A stretch of 64,000 bases of DNA from Acheta domesticus. Its lineage: Eukaryota; Arthropoda; Insecta; Orthoptera; Gryllidae. The notes beneath the pieces were generated by a model. That model had not been told where the DNA came from and did not search any database. It worked only from the letters and a program-made list of their open reading frames with translations. Shown here piece after piece: positions 1 through 11,261 of the stretch. How positions within the stretch are numbered: the stretch's first letter is position 1; every line of letters starts with the position of its first letter. The DNA lies in assembly GCA_031308135.1 (NCBI GenBank), contig JAHLJT010000631.1, positions 194,794,685-194,858,684 of the forward strand, in the 5' to 3' direction. The translations under genes were made by a program, and so were the position numbers.

Positions 1-1621
1 AGTTGAAGCGACCTTAACAAAAAAGTTACAAGGATCCAGAAATGATAACAATGACTGCTGCTTTTTCAGGAAATAATTTTACTCCACATATAAGTGCCAA
101 CAATTTATTGAATTTACTGAAAGTTAAAATTTTTTTAAATGTTCACTTAGCCTAAAATATGCCTACTAAATTAAATACAACACTATTCCACTTCGTATTA
201 CGTATATCAATAAGAAAACTTAGTTTTCTGAATCATTAGCTCAATTCATTCCAAAACTGATAAAATCGTTTTAACAAAAAGCTGTATGTATTAGGGCATT
301 TCTATTATGTTTGTATTATACGCTTCAAAATTAGATAACATAGTTAACGTCATTGATGTCACAAAAATATAGTTGCTTTTTTTGACACCTAAGTGTTATT
401 CGTCGAAGGCAACAGCAAGCTACCACAGTGTGTTGGCTGTGAAACAACAGTGCTCTTGTCGGCAACTGCATCCACGCTACCCGTTGGCCTCCACGCCCTT
501 CCAAACCATGCTCGCGCCGCGCAACGCCGGCGCTGATTTGGCATCCCATTAAAGGAGGACTTCCGGCCAGCACCGCCAGCGGCCTACGGGGAAACAATTA
601 AAGTTGCCGTGTAAATACTACAATTACCAAAACTAACTTTGTTTTTCAACGGTAAATGTTCTCGTTGCACAACAGCGTCCTTTCCGCCTCTCGCTGCCTC
701 AACGTCTCGCTCCCTCGAGCCACGTCCCTCAGCGACACCTGCGTTCCTAGCAATTTACGCTAATAGGTCCGGGAACAGCAAAAAGAATGCGTATGATACC
801 ATCAAAGCTCAAACTTTTATTGAGAAGTTAGCCAGTGTTATGAAGAATAGTAAAACGTAAGTTTGGTGGCATGATAATGTCGGCGTCGCGCTGCACAATT
901 TTTTGAATGTTACAAAAAAATCTGTGACCTTGAGGAACGCTAATTCTTGTTGTATATTGTTTGTTAGATGGCCAAAGTGTGAAGGAGATGTATGCAATAC
1001 TGATGTGGCCTCTCAAACTCTCGACCATATTGAATTCAAAGTGTCATTTTTATGCCCTTTTGGATTAAGAGTTCAAAGCTACATTTTTGGTCTGATGGTA
1101 ACAAATTATCTTTCTTTGCCGATTATGATCATGCCACACTGATTCAATAATGTTGTATTGTGGATGAATGTAATCCCCTAAACATTTCCTTCCCAAGCTG
1201 TTTCGGCGTTGGCCGCGAGAAAGAATTCTCCCGGAACTTACTGAGTCAGTCTTACGTCATGTGACATTCCCCATTCTTCCTATAGGACAGCGGCTCAGCT
1301 CCATTAGTTTTCGGGGTTTACGGAAGGTCACCCATCGGGTAAATCGAACTGCTTATCTTCCGGGTGTTCACTGAGTTTGGTTAAGAAGTTCGGCTACCGG
1401 AGCAGGCTTCTTACTTTATTTTATTTACTTTGCTACTCCCATTATATAATTCTCTTAAACGGCCGAAGCTTGTTGCATAATAATAGTCTTAACGATAAGG
1501 CTTTGCTACAAAACAGGTGAGAATTTACAGAGAAGTTAATAGAATTAACCAGTCATTGGCCATAGCTCTTTTGTTTTGAGAGATTATACTTATATTGATA
1601 GTGATATATGCTTTTAGTTAT

Positions 1622-1665
<44 letters not shown>

Positions 1666-1770
1666 TATTATATATATCACTAAACCGAGACTACTTGTGA
1701 GGTGATGGCGGTAAATCACACATGCCCTCCTTTTTTCCAAAACGCAGAAAAAAATCGGACTACTAAAACC
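1..1770. other. AT-rich non-coding DNA, no gene recognised
   Basis: No open frame here resembles a known protein; the longest are under 90 codons. The stretch contains a moderately GC-rich segment around 380-600 and 660-780 and an AT dinucleotide run near 1621-1678. Nothing else could be supported. Confidence 0.6.
1621..1678. repeat. (AT)n microsatellite
   Basis: An almost pure alternating A/T tract that can fold back on itself. Directly visible; no function is implied. Confidence 0.9.
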
Positions 1771-1771
1771 C

Positions 1772-2085
1772 TCTAGCCTCGTGGCTAGCTTTTAGTCAGC
1801 ATGCTCGCTTTCCACTACGCGGCCCTGTTTCGATTTACGGTCGAGACAGGACTTAAGTGTGCGTTTTCCTAGCAATGTCCCAGTGTAATATGCAACATAT
1901 TATGTTGTTATGAGAATGAGAAAATTCACTTCTCAAGTTGAGAAGACCGGAATACGGCGTAGAGATGTCTACGTGCTAACCACACGTGCCCCCTTAACCC
2001 GTGGTCGCGAGGCAGTGATGTTGCCGATAGGCCTGAGCCCGTTCACGGGTTGTCGCGCCAAGTTCAAACAACAAAACCCTCTGCA
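1772..2085 (+). repeat. tRNA-derived SINE, family A, diverged copy
   Basis: The 5' part resembles a tRNA head: a segment like GCATGCTCGCTTTCCAC, then a damaged B-box region (TTTCGATTTACGG). The body from about 1910 matches, on the opposite strand, the element at 4210-4505: both carry a TTCTCA.GTTGAGAAGACC segment, a run reading CCACAC.., and a TGTTGCGCCAAG / TGTCGCGCCAAG 3' segment. The shared head and body, in opposite orientations 2.3 kb apart, show that this is a dispersed SINE family. This copy is the more decayed one. Confidence 0.7.
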
Positions 2086-2089
2086 GGAA

Positions 2090-3715
2090 ATGTATCAGTT
2101 ATTAAGCTTATTAAAAATGAAAACAGATATTTATCTTTGATGAGATTTCTTTAATAAATTGAATTCTAACTTAACTCCTGTATTTTTCGTTTCAATCCGA
2201 CCTGTATATATGCTTAACCAATGTCATCCGGGTCAATTAGGAGGGCAACGTGGCGTTTGCTGAATACTCCATGCCACCAGCCACATAACCCTTGAGTGTT
2301 AATGTGTGACATATAATAGATGTCATTATTATTAATGGAAAAAGTGCTGAATGAACCTCTATATAGTAGATACTCTTGTGAAGTTTTCGATACACGCTTG
2401 ATCCTCGCTCGTTTCGTAATATTACTTTACACTCGTGCATTAATTTCCATAGTTTATCGTTTCGTAGTGTCCTATTCCTGTTTTCTTTGGAGAAGTGTAT
2501 ACTCGTTTTATTTTACTTCGTTGTATTTTTCATTTTTTCATTTACTTTTCTTCTGAGCAAAGGAAGCTCTTACTCAGTATTTTTCTATTAAGTCATCTTA
2601 ATTTATCTCGATTAGCTCTGCTCTAAGCATCGTTTTCATTCTTTCCTCAATCCATTCAAGGCTATTCTTTCTTTTTTAATGCCCACATTTCTTCTTTCAT
2701 TCATTCAGCATTTAACTGGCAGGGGTTCACATAGTTTATGATTTCGTTCTTTTTTAGATTCGTGACCTAACTTTTATATCTTTCTTTATTATTCATTATC
2801 AACCCTTTTTGCTTTTTTCGCCTTTATGCGTCGTCTAAATTCTTCTGGAAACAAATTGAGCTCTCTCTCTCTCTCTCTCTCTGTAATCTCGTAAGGTCCT
2901 TCAATAATTAACCTGTAAGATATTTTTGCAAGAGAATAATCTCATTCATATTATTTGCATTCCTCGAATATGCGACATTTTATTTCCAGAAAAAATGTAA
3001 TTTACAATCTTTTTAATCATCCAAAATGTTATGTTGAATTAAAATAAATACATAAATCATAATAAAGGAAGGAAATCTATTCTTCATAGAAGTGCGATTT
3101 TCATAAAGCAAGTATTTTTCATTTTACATGCACTAAAATGTGACAGTAAAATTAAAATCAGTCTTGCGAAAACGTCAATTGAGCATCGTATAAACTCAAT
3201 AAACGTCTTATTAAATCGTTAAAAAATTCAAATAGATTTTAATATTACAATAAAAACATTAAATTACATATTTTTACATTAAAATGAATTGTTGCATTTT
3301 AAATTCTAGAACGCTCTCTTCAGAGGCTCTCAGTCCTCGAGCGCTGCTTTAAGTAGTGAAGTTGCGTCCGACTGCAGTGAATGGGGTCTTGGTTTCCATT
3401 CGTGCGGCTTATGACGTAGCAGCTGCAAAGCTAAAGCCATGCAAGCGGCTTACCGTAATGTTGAGTGTAAAGAGTTGCCATTCCACGTGGTTTGAAAGCG
3501 CTTGACGGGAGGAAGTCAGGGATGAGCAGGACTCGAGACAAACCTACGGCGTGGGCAACAGGGGAGCGCCCGACTGCATCCCGAGGTCAGTTTACCCTCA
3601 TCCTGGCTTCCCAGCTAATCTTCTTTGGCTTGTCGTTACCTGGCAAGGCCTCTCGTTTAGTTTATCCGGTGTTTCGCAAGAAGTAAACTTTTTTGTAAAG
3701 TTTCCATTCATGACC
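2090..3715. other. AT-rich non-coding DNA
   Basis: Only short open frames. It includes a pyrimidine-rich, T-rich tract at about 2450-2860, ending in a (CT)n run at 2860-2882, and a moderately GC-rich stretch at about 3310-3650 without a recognisable product. Confidence 0.55.
2860..2882. repeat. (CT)n microsatellite
   Basis: A pure CT dinucleotide run of about 11 units inside a longer pyrimidine-rich tract. Confidence 0.9.
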
Positions 3716-3965
3716 TTTTCTACAGACGGTTACCTTTTACGTCCCGATGAGGCGCATTTTGACCATACACTAGACCCCAACACTCTTGCGGGCTTCTCTG
3801 ATCTGGGTCAGCAGAACGCGAGGCCCTCTGCGGCAACACATTCGTGAGAGACAAGGGACAAACAACCGTGCCCAAGGCGGGACTCGAACCCGCGACCCTT
3901 CGGGCCGAAGTGCTGAGTTGGAACACGCTCTTAGCCACCCCAGCTATCCAGGTCGGCACAAGCTT
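3716..3965 (-). repeat. tRNA-derived SINE, family B
   Basis: Read on the minus strand, it begins with a tRNA-like head: A-box-like TGGCTAAGAGCG at about 3930, then a textbook B-box GGTTCGAGTCCCGCC at about 3875-3892. A roughly 150-bp unrelated body follows, ending around 3720. The 5' half does not give a full cloverleaf and the sequence continues well past the tRNA end, so a SINE is preferred to a functional tRNA. No second copy was found in this window. Confidence 0.7.
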
Positions 3966-4209
3966 CCATTCATAAGTAGAGCAAATAGATATTTTCGTTC
4001 CAGTCCAGAGAAAACCTTGAAAACAGATAAACTTGGGAGAATCAGATTTGTGTAGTTGCCAGTAGGTCAGAGGGATAAGAAGATGCTCGTAGCAGAAGAT
4101 TAAGTTTTGTAGAAGATACGTTTTGTTTTCAGAAACGTTTCTGTGTAGTTTTCAACATTGAGTGTGTTCTGTAAGGAAATGCAAATGTTTCTTGAAAACA
4201 GAAGCGGAT

Positions 4210-4505
4210 CAATTACCATTGTATGTTCTTGGCGCAACAGCCTGCATGCGAGCTCGGGCCTACCAGCGACGTCCCCGGCCTCGCGGCCTCATTGCTGAAG
4301 GAAGTTGGTGTGGTTGGCACGGACACAACCCCACGCCGTAATCTGGTCTTCTCAACCTGAGAAGCGAGATTCTCATCGTCACACAGCCACATATACTGGG
4401 ATATTGCAAGGACAACGCACACTATACTTTTGCCCCGACCGGGAATCGAACCCGGGGTTGCAGTTGCGTCATGGAAAGCGAGCACGCTAACCAATGAGCC
4501 AAGCC
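4210..4505 (-). repeat. tRNA-derived SINE, family A, well-preserved copy
   Basis: Minus-strand head contains GGCTCATTGGTTAGC (D-arm/A-box), an anticodon-arm-like GCTCGCTTTCCA and a perfect T-arm, CCGGGTTCGATTCCCGG. The loop TTTCCA hints at descent from a tRNA-Gly(UCC)-like gene, but the acceptor stem does not pair, so this is not a working tRNA. The body carries the TTCTCAGGTTGAGAAGACC segment shared with the copy at 1772-2085. Confidence 0.8.
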
Positions 4506-4509
4506 GCCA

Positions 4510-6410
4510 GAGGGATCATTTGTAACCAATGAATATTATTCTAAGCAGATCATGGTGAGCGTAGAAATCGATCCTTACAATAAGGATGAAAGCGGGCTGG
4601 GATGCAGTCGGCCCACATGCTATGGCCAGCATGCTAAGCCTTTTTAGGTTGTAGGTAACGGACTTCACTGCGGAATTCAGACAGTATACGCCCAGGCAGC
4701 CAGCCTCCAAGTTATCTGCATTCTAAACGTGCCACGGAGAGTCCCATTTCTTAATCACATCCGATAAGTATATCATATTTCTTTCTAAATCCATGGTTCT
4801 CATTGGATATAGAATGGAATTTTAGTTTTTGAAATTTTTGGGGGGGGAAATTAGAATTAAGTTAAGAAACGAATTACCTTACGTAGGTTTTTCTACACTT
4901 TCCACCAATTAAATGAATTCTTGAGCAAGCGGATGATGAAAAATTCACTTTTCTCGAAACTAAAAGTGTCACAAGTTTTAATTTATTTTTAAAAAGGCGG
5001 TTACGAAATTTTAACCCAAAACAGTGTGTCTTTTTCATATACTTTTTCCGAGAATTTTGGAAATTTGCTAATTGAGTAAGAGTTAAGAAATATATATTAC
5101 TTTTTTAATGTATTCAGAACATGAGAACATGACAATATATGCTTTTTAGTGTACACTTGTACTAATTTCCTACAGTACATATTACTATTGTTGATGATAG
5201 ATTTTTCCAAAGCCAGAATTATCTCTGATTTATGTCCAGCTTTTTTAGTTTTTAAGGCTACAAATATTGTGAAACGTTGCTGATAAAATGTGCTGCCTGA
5301 CTATAAGAAGAGTTGAAATTTTTCTACCAAAGGATATTTTATTTGATACGATGCATTATATTCGTGTAAATTAAAAACAAGAGAAAATATGTCCATTTCC
5401 CATCTCGTAAAAATTGATGGTTTTGCTATTTGCAGTACGACTTTACAGGGGAAATAAAGAATATTTTCAACATTATTTTGCCTGTTGTGGTTTATAAGTC
5501 AGCTCCGGTGTGTTAATTTCGAATTATTAATTATTACAGAAAGTATTAACAGCAAAACGAGTGGTAAACATTAAATTATTGATATTGAAATATTATTCTG
5601 TGCTATTGTAAACATTCTGTGCTATTGTAAAAATATTGTTCTGTGCTACATTCTAAAATATGCAGTTGATTCTTAGTTACAGAATACGCGAGCGATTAAT
5701 AGCTGCATTAAAAGAGAAATATATCGTATTTTTAATTAAAGAGAAATTAATCGTATTGGTACCAAGGTAGGTGATGTGATTTAATGATACATATAGAATT
5801 CCTTATGAAGTTGATTACGGGAAATTAATTATTGGATAATGGGAGTTACATTGATAATGGGAGTTACTTATGAATAGAAATCCAATGCTTAGGTACTAAA
5901 TAATCGTCTTTTAGGCGCCATAAAAGCACTGGAAATGTCAAGAATACGGAGAAAAAAGGTACTGTCATAAGTTACATTCACAATAAAATGAAAACAATTG
6001 CTCATAATTTTTGTCTATATTATTTTGTTAACTTAAATGCACAAAGAAATTACGTACATTTTAATGTAAAACTAGATTTACATTAAATTTACAACACTTC
6101 TACATTTTATTCTTAATAGTTTGCGTTGCAATATACGAGAATTACCAATAACTTTTCAAGGATCCCAATTTGAAATTTGCGACGATGGGGAGAGAAAATC
6201 AGTTTGAATGCTGAGAAAAATCTCCCAACATATATTGATATGACTGCCATATATTTTAGAACTCTAACAATAGTAACACAAAACTTTCTGGGAATTGACA
6301 TTCATTTACATTTAGCATTTCGGTGTGACCACGGCGTATTGTCAATCAACCATGTTAATATGGCTGGTATGTACGAAATAAGTAAATGGAGAAAAATCTG
6401 TTGATATACT
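4510..6410. other. AT-rich non-coding DNA with small tandem duplications
   Basis: No credible gene. Two very short local duplications are visible: ATTCTGTGCTATTGTAAA twice at about 5595-5632, and ATAATGGGAGTTAC twice at about 5837-5870. The rest is unremarkable AT-rich sequence. Confidence 0.55.
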
Positions 6411-6411
6411 T

Positions 6412-6803
6412 TTAGGTAGTTTTCCTTGGATTGTCCGACCTAGACAAGGCGAATACAGCGGTAGTACCCTAACAAACGGGCAACGGTCCGCGCGCAATCT
6501 TTCTTTCCTCTTCCTCTTATCCTCACCCCTTGCTCACACACATGCATGTCACTACCACTCATGTCGGGAGAGCAGTCGGGTGCCTAGGGCTTGACTGGGC
6601 TAAGGTGGAGCTCCGCTGTTGGAAAATGCCTGGTTGGGGCAAACCCCGCACGACAAGGGGTAGGTCACGCCGGATCTCACCATCCAGAGGGGCAAGGTCA
6701 CTGCATCCTCCCTCACCTCCCTCGATGGAATGCACGCACTACACTCACGGGAATAACGACCGTTGCCGTTGACGCGCCCGGAATCACTAACCAATCAATC
6801 CAT
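6412..6803 (+). repeat. SINE family C, 5'-truncated copy
   Basis: Matches the 3' three-quarters of the full-length element at 22,718-23,263. Shared landmarks in order are CCCTAACAAACGGGC, CCGCGCGC.ATCTTTC, CATGTCGGGAGA, CTGGTTGGGG, GATCTC.CCATCCAG and the 3' AATCAATC tail. The tRNA-like head is missing. It abuts an inverted tRNA-like segment at 6806. Confidence 0.8.
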
Positions 6804-6805
6804 GC

Positions 6806-6876
6806 TCAGGCGGGATTCGAACCCAAAGACCCTCCCAGCTCGCGACTACTGCCGTACCCTCTACACCGCGGAACAT
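6806..6876 (-). repeat. Isolated tRNA-like SINE head
   Basis: The minus strand reads a B-box GGGTTCGAATCCCGCC preceded by an anticodon-arm-like region with a GTAGTCGCGAGC segment. The D-arm is poor and acceptor pairing is weak, so it looks like a fragment of a tRNA-derived repeat rather than a functional tRNA. It lies directly against the AATCAATC tail of the adjacent SINE, in opposite orientation. Confidence 0.45.
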
Positions 6877-6879
6877 GGC

Positions 6880-7310
6880 GCCCAAGTGGTCTCCATTCAG
6901 CCATCGACCTGAAAGCAACGCAAAGTTACCAAATCCTGGCGAAGGAGAAACGACTAAAGAACTACCTGGAAGATGCTCGTCGCTCCAATTTGCAACGCCA
7001 TCATCGCGCTGCCTCGGGACATCAGAGGCGCGTAGCATCCGAACGCCGCGGACCCGACGGCGGAACAAGCGAACTCGAGCGGATCCCAGGCTTTGAAGCG
7101 CCTTTCCTCGGCTCGCGATGGCGCAAAACGGAAAAAAAAAAAGAAAGGCGACGAGCGAACAGCTTTCGCGCGATGGGCGAAAGAGCGCGAACAAACGCTG
7201 GGCGGACGGACGCGAACAGTTTTTCACTTAACGCTTCATGAAAATCCGATGAGACTAAGCGTCCGACGGGCAGGTCAGGCAGCTACGGCGTGGGAGGGAT
7301 GCGAGGAGCC
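6880..7310. other. CpG-rich segment, coding not supported
   Basis: GC- and CpG-dense compared with its flanks, with an A-run near 7130-7142. Open frames on both strands run through it (up to 216 codons, extending into the SINE), but their residue content follows base composition and none resembles a known family. It could be an unmethylated CpG-rich element or an old repeat. Confidence 0.4.
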
Positions 7311-8365
7311 GACAGAAAAATGTTCTCGGACTTGCTTAGTTTGGTGCCTCGCCAGCCACGGGTATTTTCATGTTATTTTTTTGTTCAACTTTAGTGTACA
7401 AATAATGTTATACTTATGTTCCTTGAATCGTTTAGACTAGCACCATTTTATCGTAAAACTGTTGAAGTTTCATTACAGATTTGAGGTTAATTTTCGTCAA
7501 TTTGTTGTAATGATTTATATTATCCTGTAAAGTTTCGTATAGTAATACAGTAGTTTCGCGGTAAATGTTTATCTTTTACCCAGAAATCAAGTTTTTCGAG
7601 AATGCTTCTAGAATATTCTACAAGAATCAAGGTGAAAATAATGCCTATCGATTTCTGTCAAGAGGAATCGAATAAGCAACCGATTGCTTCGGAAAATGTC
7701 TTGACCCTGTGGGTGCAAATAGTATGTCAATCCAGCAAAACAAATTGAGGTAATGGGTTAAGATTTGTCAATGCCGTGAATAATAATGACAATCGGTTTA
7801 ATACAGAATTATAACATCTGAACATTCATAAAAAAAGTGTCATTAACCCGAGTAAGATATTGGATTTGGTAAATCTCAATGATTTTTTAAAAAATATTTG
7901 AGGGATGAACATACTTCAGGAAGCGTCGTGAAGCTGCCCTGCACAAATGCCGTTGTAATGCAGAAGTTCGCTCAAAGAAAGCGACTGTAAAAAATCATTC
8001 GCTCTCTCGTTCGCATGACAACAAATAACAGCAGTATGGAAGAAGTCACGAAGTCTGCGACAGATACACTGTTACAATTTCGTAACTTGAAACACTACTT
8101 AGAAGCATCGTTGAGCCAGTTAATCTCCGCCTCCCCTCTTCCCATCGTTTTACCATCGACGGATTGTTGCAAGGAATGTGGGCCGTAGGATGCGGTAAAT
8201 GTATCCGGCGCTACTTTTTGTGAATTCGTTGAACATAAGAACAGACGTTGGATTAAAATTACAAAAACTGAAAACCAGAGTATACATGTTTCTTGTAATA
8301 CATGTTCGAATCCTACAGTGCGCCACGAAAGTCCTTCCGGAATGTCACCATGCTGATGAGAGTAC
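7311..8365. other. AT-rich non-coding DNA
   Basis: No gene recognised. It contains a heat-shock-element-like motif at 7606-7618 (listed separately). The remainder shows nothing I can support. Confidence 0.5.
7606..7618. promoter_or_regulatory. Heat-shock-element-like motif
   Basis: TTCTAGAATATTC is three perfectly phased alternating TTC/GAA pentamer units, the known HSF binding pattern. No gene start is visible nearby and about one such match is expected by chance in a window this AT-rich, so function is doubtful. Confidence 0.2.
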
Positions 8366-8367
8366 TA

Positions 8368-8580
8368 TACTTCGTTTTTTCTATCGTGGCCAATGAAATT
8401 AGAAAATTATTAGACCCCCTGCCTTATAAAATGAATATTTTTAGTTAATTCGCGAACGTCCTTCTCAACAAGGCTCGTGGCCTCAGAAATGTACTTAACA
8501 CAGTTAAAAAGATTCATTTTATAAGGCAAGATGTGTAATAATGACCTAATGTTATGGGCCACGTTAGAAAAATCGAAGTA
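8368..8580. mobile_element. Hairpin MITE with TA ends (copy 1)
   Basis: The two ends are long imperfect inverted repeats of about 75 bp, with a short unpaired centre. The left end reads CTTCGTTTTTTCTATCGTGG and the right end, reverse-complemented, CTTCGATTTTTCTAACGTGG; deeper in, both arms contain GCCTTATAAAATGAAT. TA dinucleotides sit at both outer ends (8368-8369 and 8579-8580), as expected for Tc1/mariner-type insertion. It shares its terminal CTTCG.TTTTT.TAACGTGGC with the element at 37,797-37,980, so this is a family, not a chance palindrome. There is no coding capacity. Confidence 0.75.
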
Positions 8581-9940
8581 CAGCAACACAAATTATGTCC
8601 GCATCACGAGAACGGGCAGCGCTGGATCCGTCCGAAAGCAGGTGCAGAAGCACCGCGGGTGAAAGGAGCGAGGTGAGAACACGCAGTGACAATAGAGCTA
8701 CTCATGGCGGAGAAGCTGAGGGCTGAAGCGGAGGAGAAGTCTCTGATTGCGATCGCTGTGCAGACACTTTCCTGGCGCGCTCTATTTACAAGGAGACACG
8801 TAGTACTTATTACTGCAACAGAGTAGATGATCTGCTTCTGGTTCTGGGAAGATCTTTCTATGACAATTCTTGGTCCTTTGACGGCTTGTAATTCGTAGCT
8901 CAGAAGATAGTTTGGATACTATTCAGTAGGTGCTTACATGTTCCCATACTTTTCACCGATTTTTTCGTTGTTTTATTTTTATAGTAAGAATTGAAACAAA
9001 TGTTACATAATTTCTAAGAATTTATAAATTTTGTTTCAATTCGCCAAGTTCATACTTAAATTATCGTACAGTTTTATTCAACACTCCCTTTTAAATAGAG
9101 ATTTTATTTTGTATTTTATAACTCTTTCATTAGAATAGACAATTCTTGATGTTCAGAATTTGCGCTTCAGTGACGAGAAATGCTGTATCGTTGACGTCAA
9201 AAAATTTGTTTTGACGTATGACAAAAAACAAATTACTGAGAAAACATATCCCCAAATGTTTTTCATCATTACATTGTAAATATTTCGTAGTTTTATGGAT
9301 TACTTTCAGTCAAGCAAAAACGTTTTGTTTGCAAAATGAATATTCCAGATTTTTTTATTTTCCAAGTATTATTATGTTTGGTAATTAGAAACCGGGATTC
9401 GATAAAAAAAACTCAATAGGTACATCTTCCTAATGAATTACGTGCGTCCACTAGAGTTCTGAGAAGAACCACACATCTTAGAGAACATAATTTCACAATG
9501 CTTAGGAAAATCAAAACGAAGATGATATGTTTTTTACGTTCTAAATTTTAGGAACAAACTTCCGGGTTTGATTGAAACTTTACTATAGATGTTTAGAAAT
9601 GATTGTATATTCCGGCGAAGATAATGGTTGCCGAAATAATTGTCATTTTCATCCAACATCCTGAAAGTTTCATCTATCTGACAGTAATTACACTGATATA
9701 AATGAATAAGATGTTCTGACATACCACTATACATGAAGATTTTGAAGTCTTAGTTAAACATTACATCTGAATAAATGTATTATATTGCAACTACCCTCGG
9801 GTCTTCGGTTGGGCGCCTCAGACGGGTAGCCGGCCCGCTCAGTCGACAGATTACCTGAAACGGCGAAGATGGAGGAAGCCGGTGGCCTAGGTTGAATGAG
9901 AAGTCAAACATGTGAATTTAGAACAAGTTGAATTTATTCA
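8581..9940. other. Non-coding DNA; small GC-rich part then AT-rich
   Basis: About 8600-8780 is somewhat GC-rich; the rest to 9780 is AT-rich. A GC-rich patch begins at about 9795. No open frame resembles a protein family. Confidence 0.5.
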
Positions 9941-10234
9941 TTAAAAAAAAGAAAACGCTAATGGTCTGGTGATGATAACTCTGGCGAGCATGCCCCCAAA
10001 ATCGAAATAAAACAAAAAATGAAATGTCATGCACATAAGAGAACAAAAAATTACAAAGTGATTACAATCAGATGAAACTCTTCTTCGCGCGCGAATTCCC
10101 GCTTGACGGCCATGCGCGGCCGGGAACTCCTCTTCGTCGCCCGGTCGAGAGGAAGTCAACACTGATTGTCTGATGTACTGTTCACACCTCTCGATCGCGG
10201 GTACGACATAAGACACTCAAACAGAAAATACCTC

Positions 10235-11261
10235 TGTTAGGCGGCCTGCGCCACCCACTGAAGTTGAACGACCTCAGGTCAGCTGGCTGCGAGGTTCGTG
10301 GCGAGCGAGGGGCGCCGCTCGGAAAATGTAGGTCAGATCAGGTACTTGCGAGGGTAGCGGCCAAGGCGGCCGGAACACAAAAGCGCCGTCTGCTCGCTGC
10401 GGTGAATGGGTCAGCACAGTTCATTCACTGACACGGTCGGTTCATTCCCGGTCGATCTCACAATACGTTGATACTAATGAGCCCGTGAATTATCGCACAA
10501 ATTCACTAAGGAAAAGAGAGTCTCGAGTTCGCACGTAAATCGGACGTAATATAATACGAATTGCTGTCAAATGTTCATAATACTGTTCTGCGGCCTGCGT
10601 TCGTCACAGAAGTCTTGTACCCAAACTCTACAAGAAACTTAATAATTTTTCTAAGTCCATCGAACCGAACGCCACAACAGAATATAACAGGTTCCCCCCT
10701 GCGGCCGCCACTTGCGTCCGATTCTGAACACAGCTCCCCAGCTTCTCTTTTGTGCCTCGTCGCTCCAAGTTTTAGGAAACCTCGTTCCCCCTACCAAAAT
10801 TATCCCTGTGACTCTGGAATATTCTAGAACAAACCCGAATTCTGGTTGCTATTGGCGAAAGGGTACTGCGCATTAGATATTTTCTGCCCAATCAGAGGAT
10901 GTTTTCGAGGCCGAGAAAAGAGTGAGAGAGGGGCTGGTTATCGCTCCCTCTCGCTTTAATTTTGCGTCGAAAAGGGGCAGTTATTAACGACCGGGGGGGT
11001 GTGAGGGGCTAGGAATCTCTAGGGAGGTTGACGGAAGAGTTCCAGGCGTCGTGGAAAAATACTGAAGGGGTCGTGTGCAGAGCGGCTACCCAGAGTTGGG
11101 GCACACGTGTCCGCGACGAATTAGGGAGCGAAGGGCGCCGACACCGTGGCGCCTCGCCTGGCCCTCGGGTCGCCCCCGTGGCGCCTCGCATCTCTCGCGT
11201 CGCCGCCTGCGTGGAGTTATTTTGCGGCAGAATAAACTTGAATCTATTCGGTATCACTACA
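10235..11261 (+). mobile_element. Possible solo LTR of a retrotransposon
   Basis: About 1.03 kb, bounded by TGTTAGGCGG at the left and a terminal CACTACA at the right, i.e. the TG...CA ends usual for LTRs. It is GC-rich inside AT-rich flanks, with CCAAT-like promoter motifs near 10,895 and an AATAAA polyadenylation signal at 11,231-11,236, close to the right end, which fits a plus-strand LTR. Against this, no target-site duplication (ACCTC left, ATATA right), no primer-binding site and no gag/pol fragment are visible. A non-LTR origin or host CpG-rich DNA remains possible. Confidence 0.35.
10817..10839. promoter_or_regulatory. Heat-shock-element-like array inside the LTR-like segment
   Basis: GAATATTCTAGAA gives three perfectly phased GAA/TTC/GAA units, and a further GAA falls in phase at 10,837-10,839. 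This is the known HSF site pattern, upstream of the putative poly(A) signal. Chance occurrence cannot be excluded. Confidence 0.25.

Noticed and set aside
1621..1678. AT-rich palindrome as a transposon terminus
   Set aside because: It is a plain dinucleotide microsatellite; self-complementarity is automatic.
4430..4505. A functional tRNA-Gly gene
   Set aside because: The T-arm and D-arm are good, but the acceptor stem does not pair and the sequence continues into a SINE body present at 1.8 kb.
6591..7241. A 216-codon open frame on the plus strand
   Set aside because: Its first part reads the family C SINE and an inverted tRNA-like head, the rest a CpG-rich block; no domain or splice logic supports a gene.
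8350..8395. CTGATGAGAG as a ribozyme core near the MITE edge
   Set aside because: No GAAA box at the right distance and no stem II pairing.
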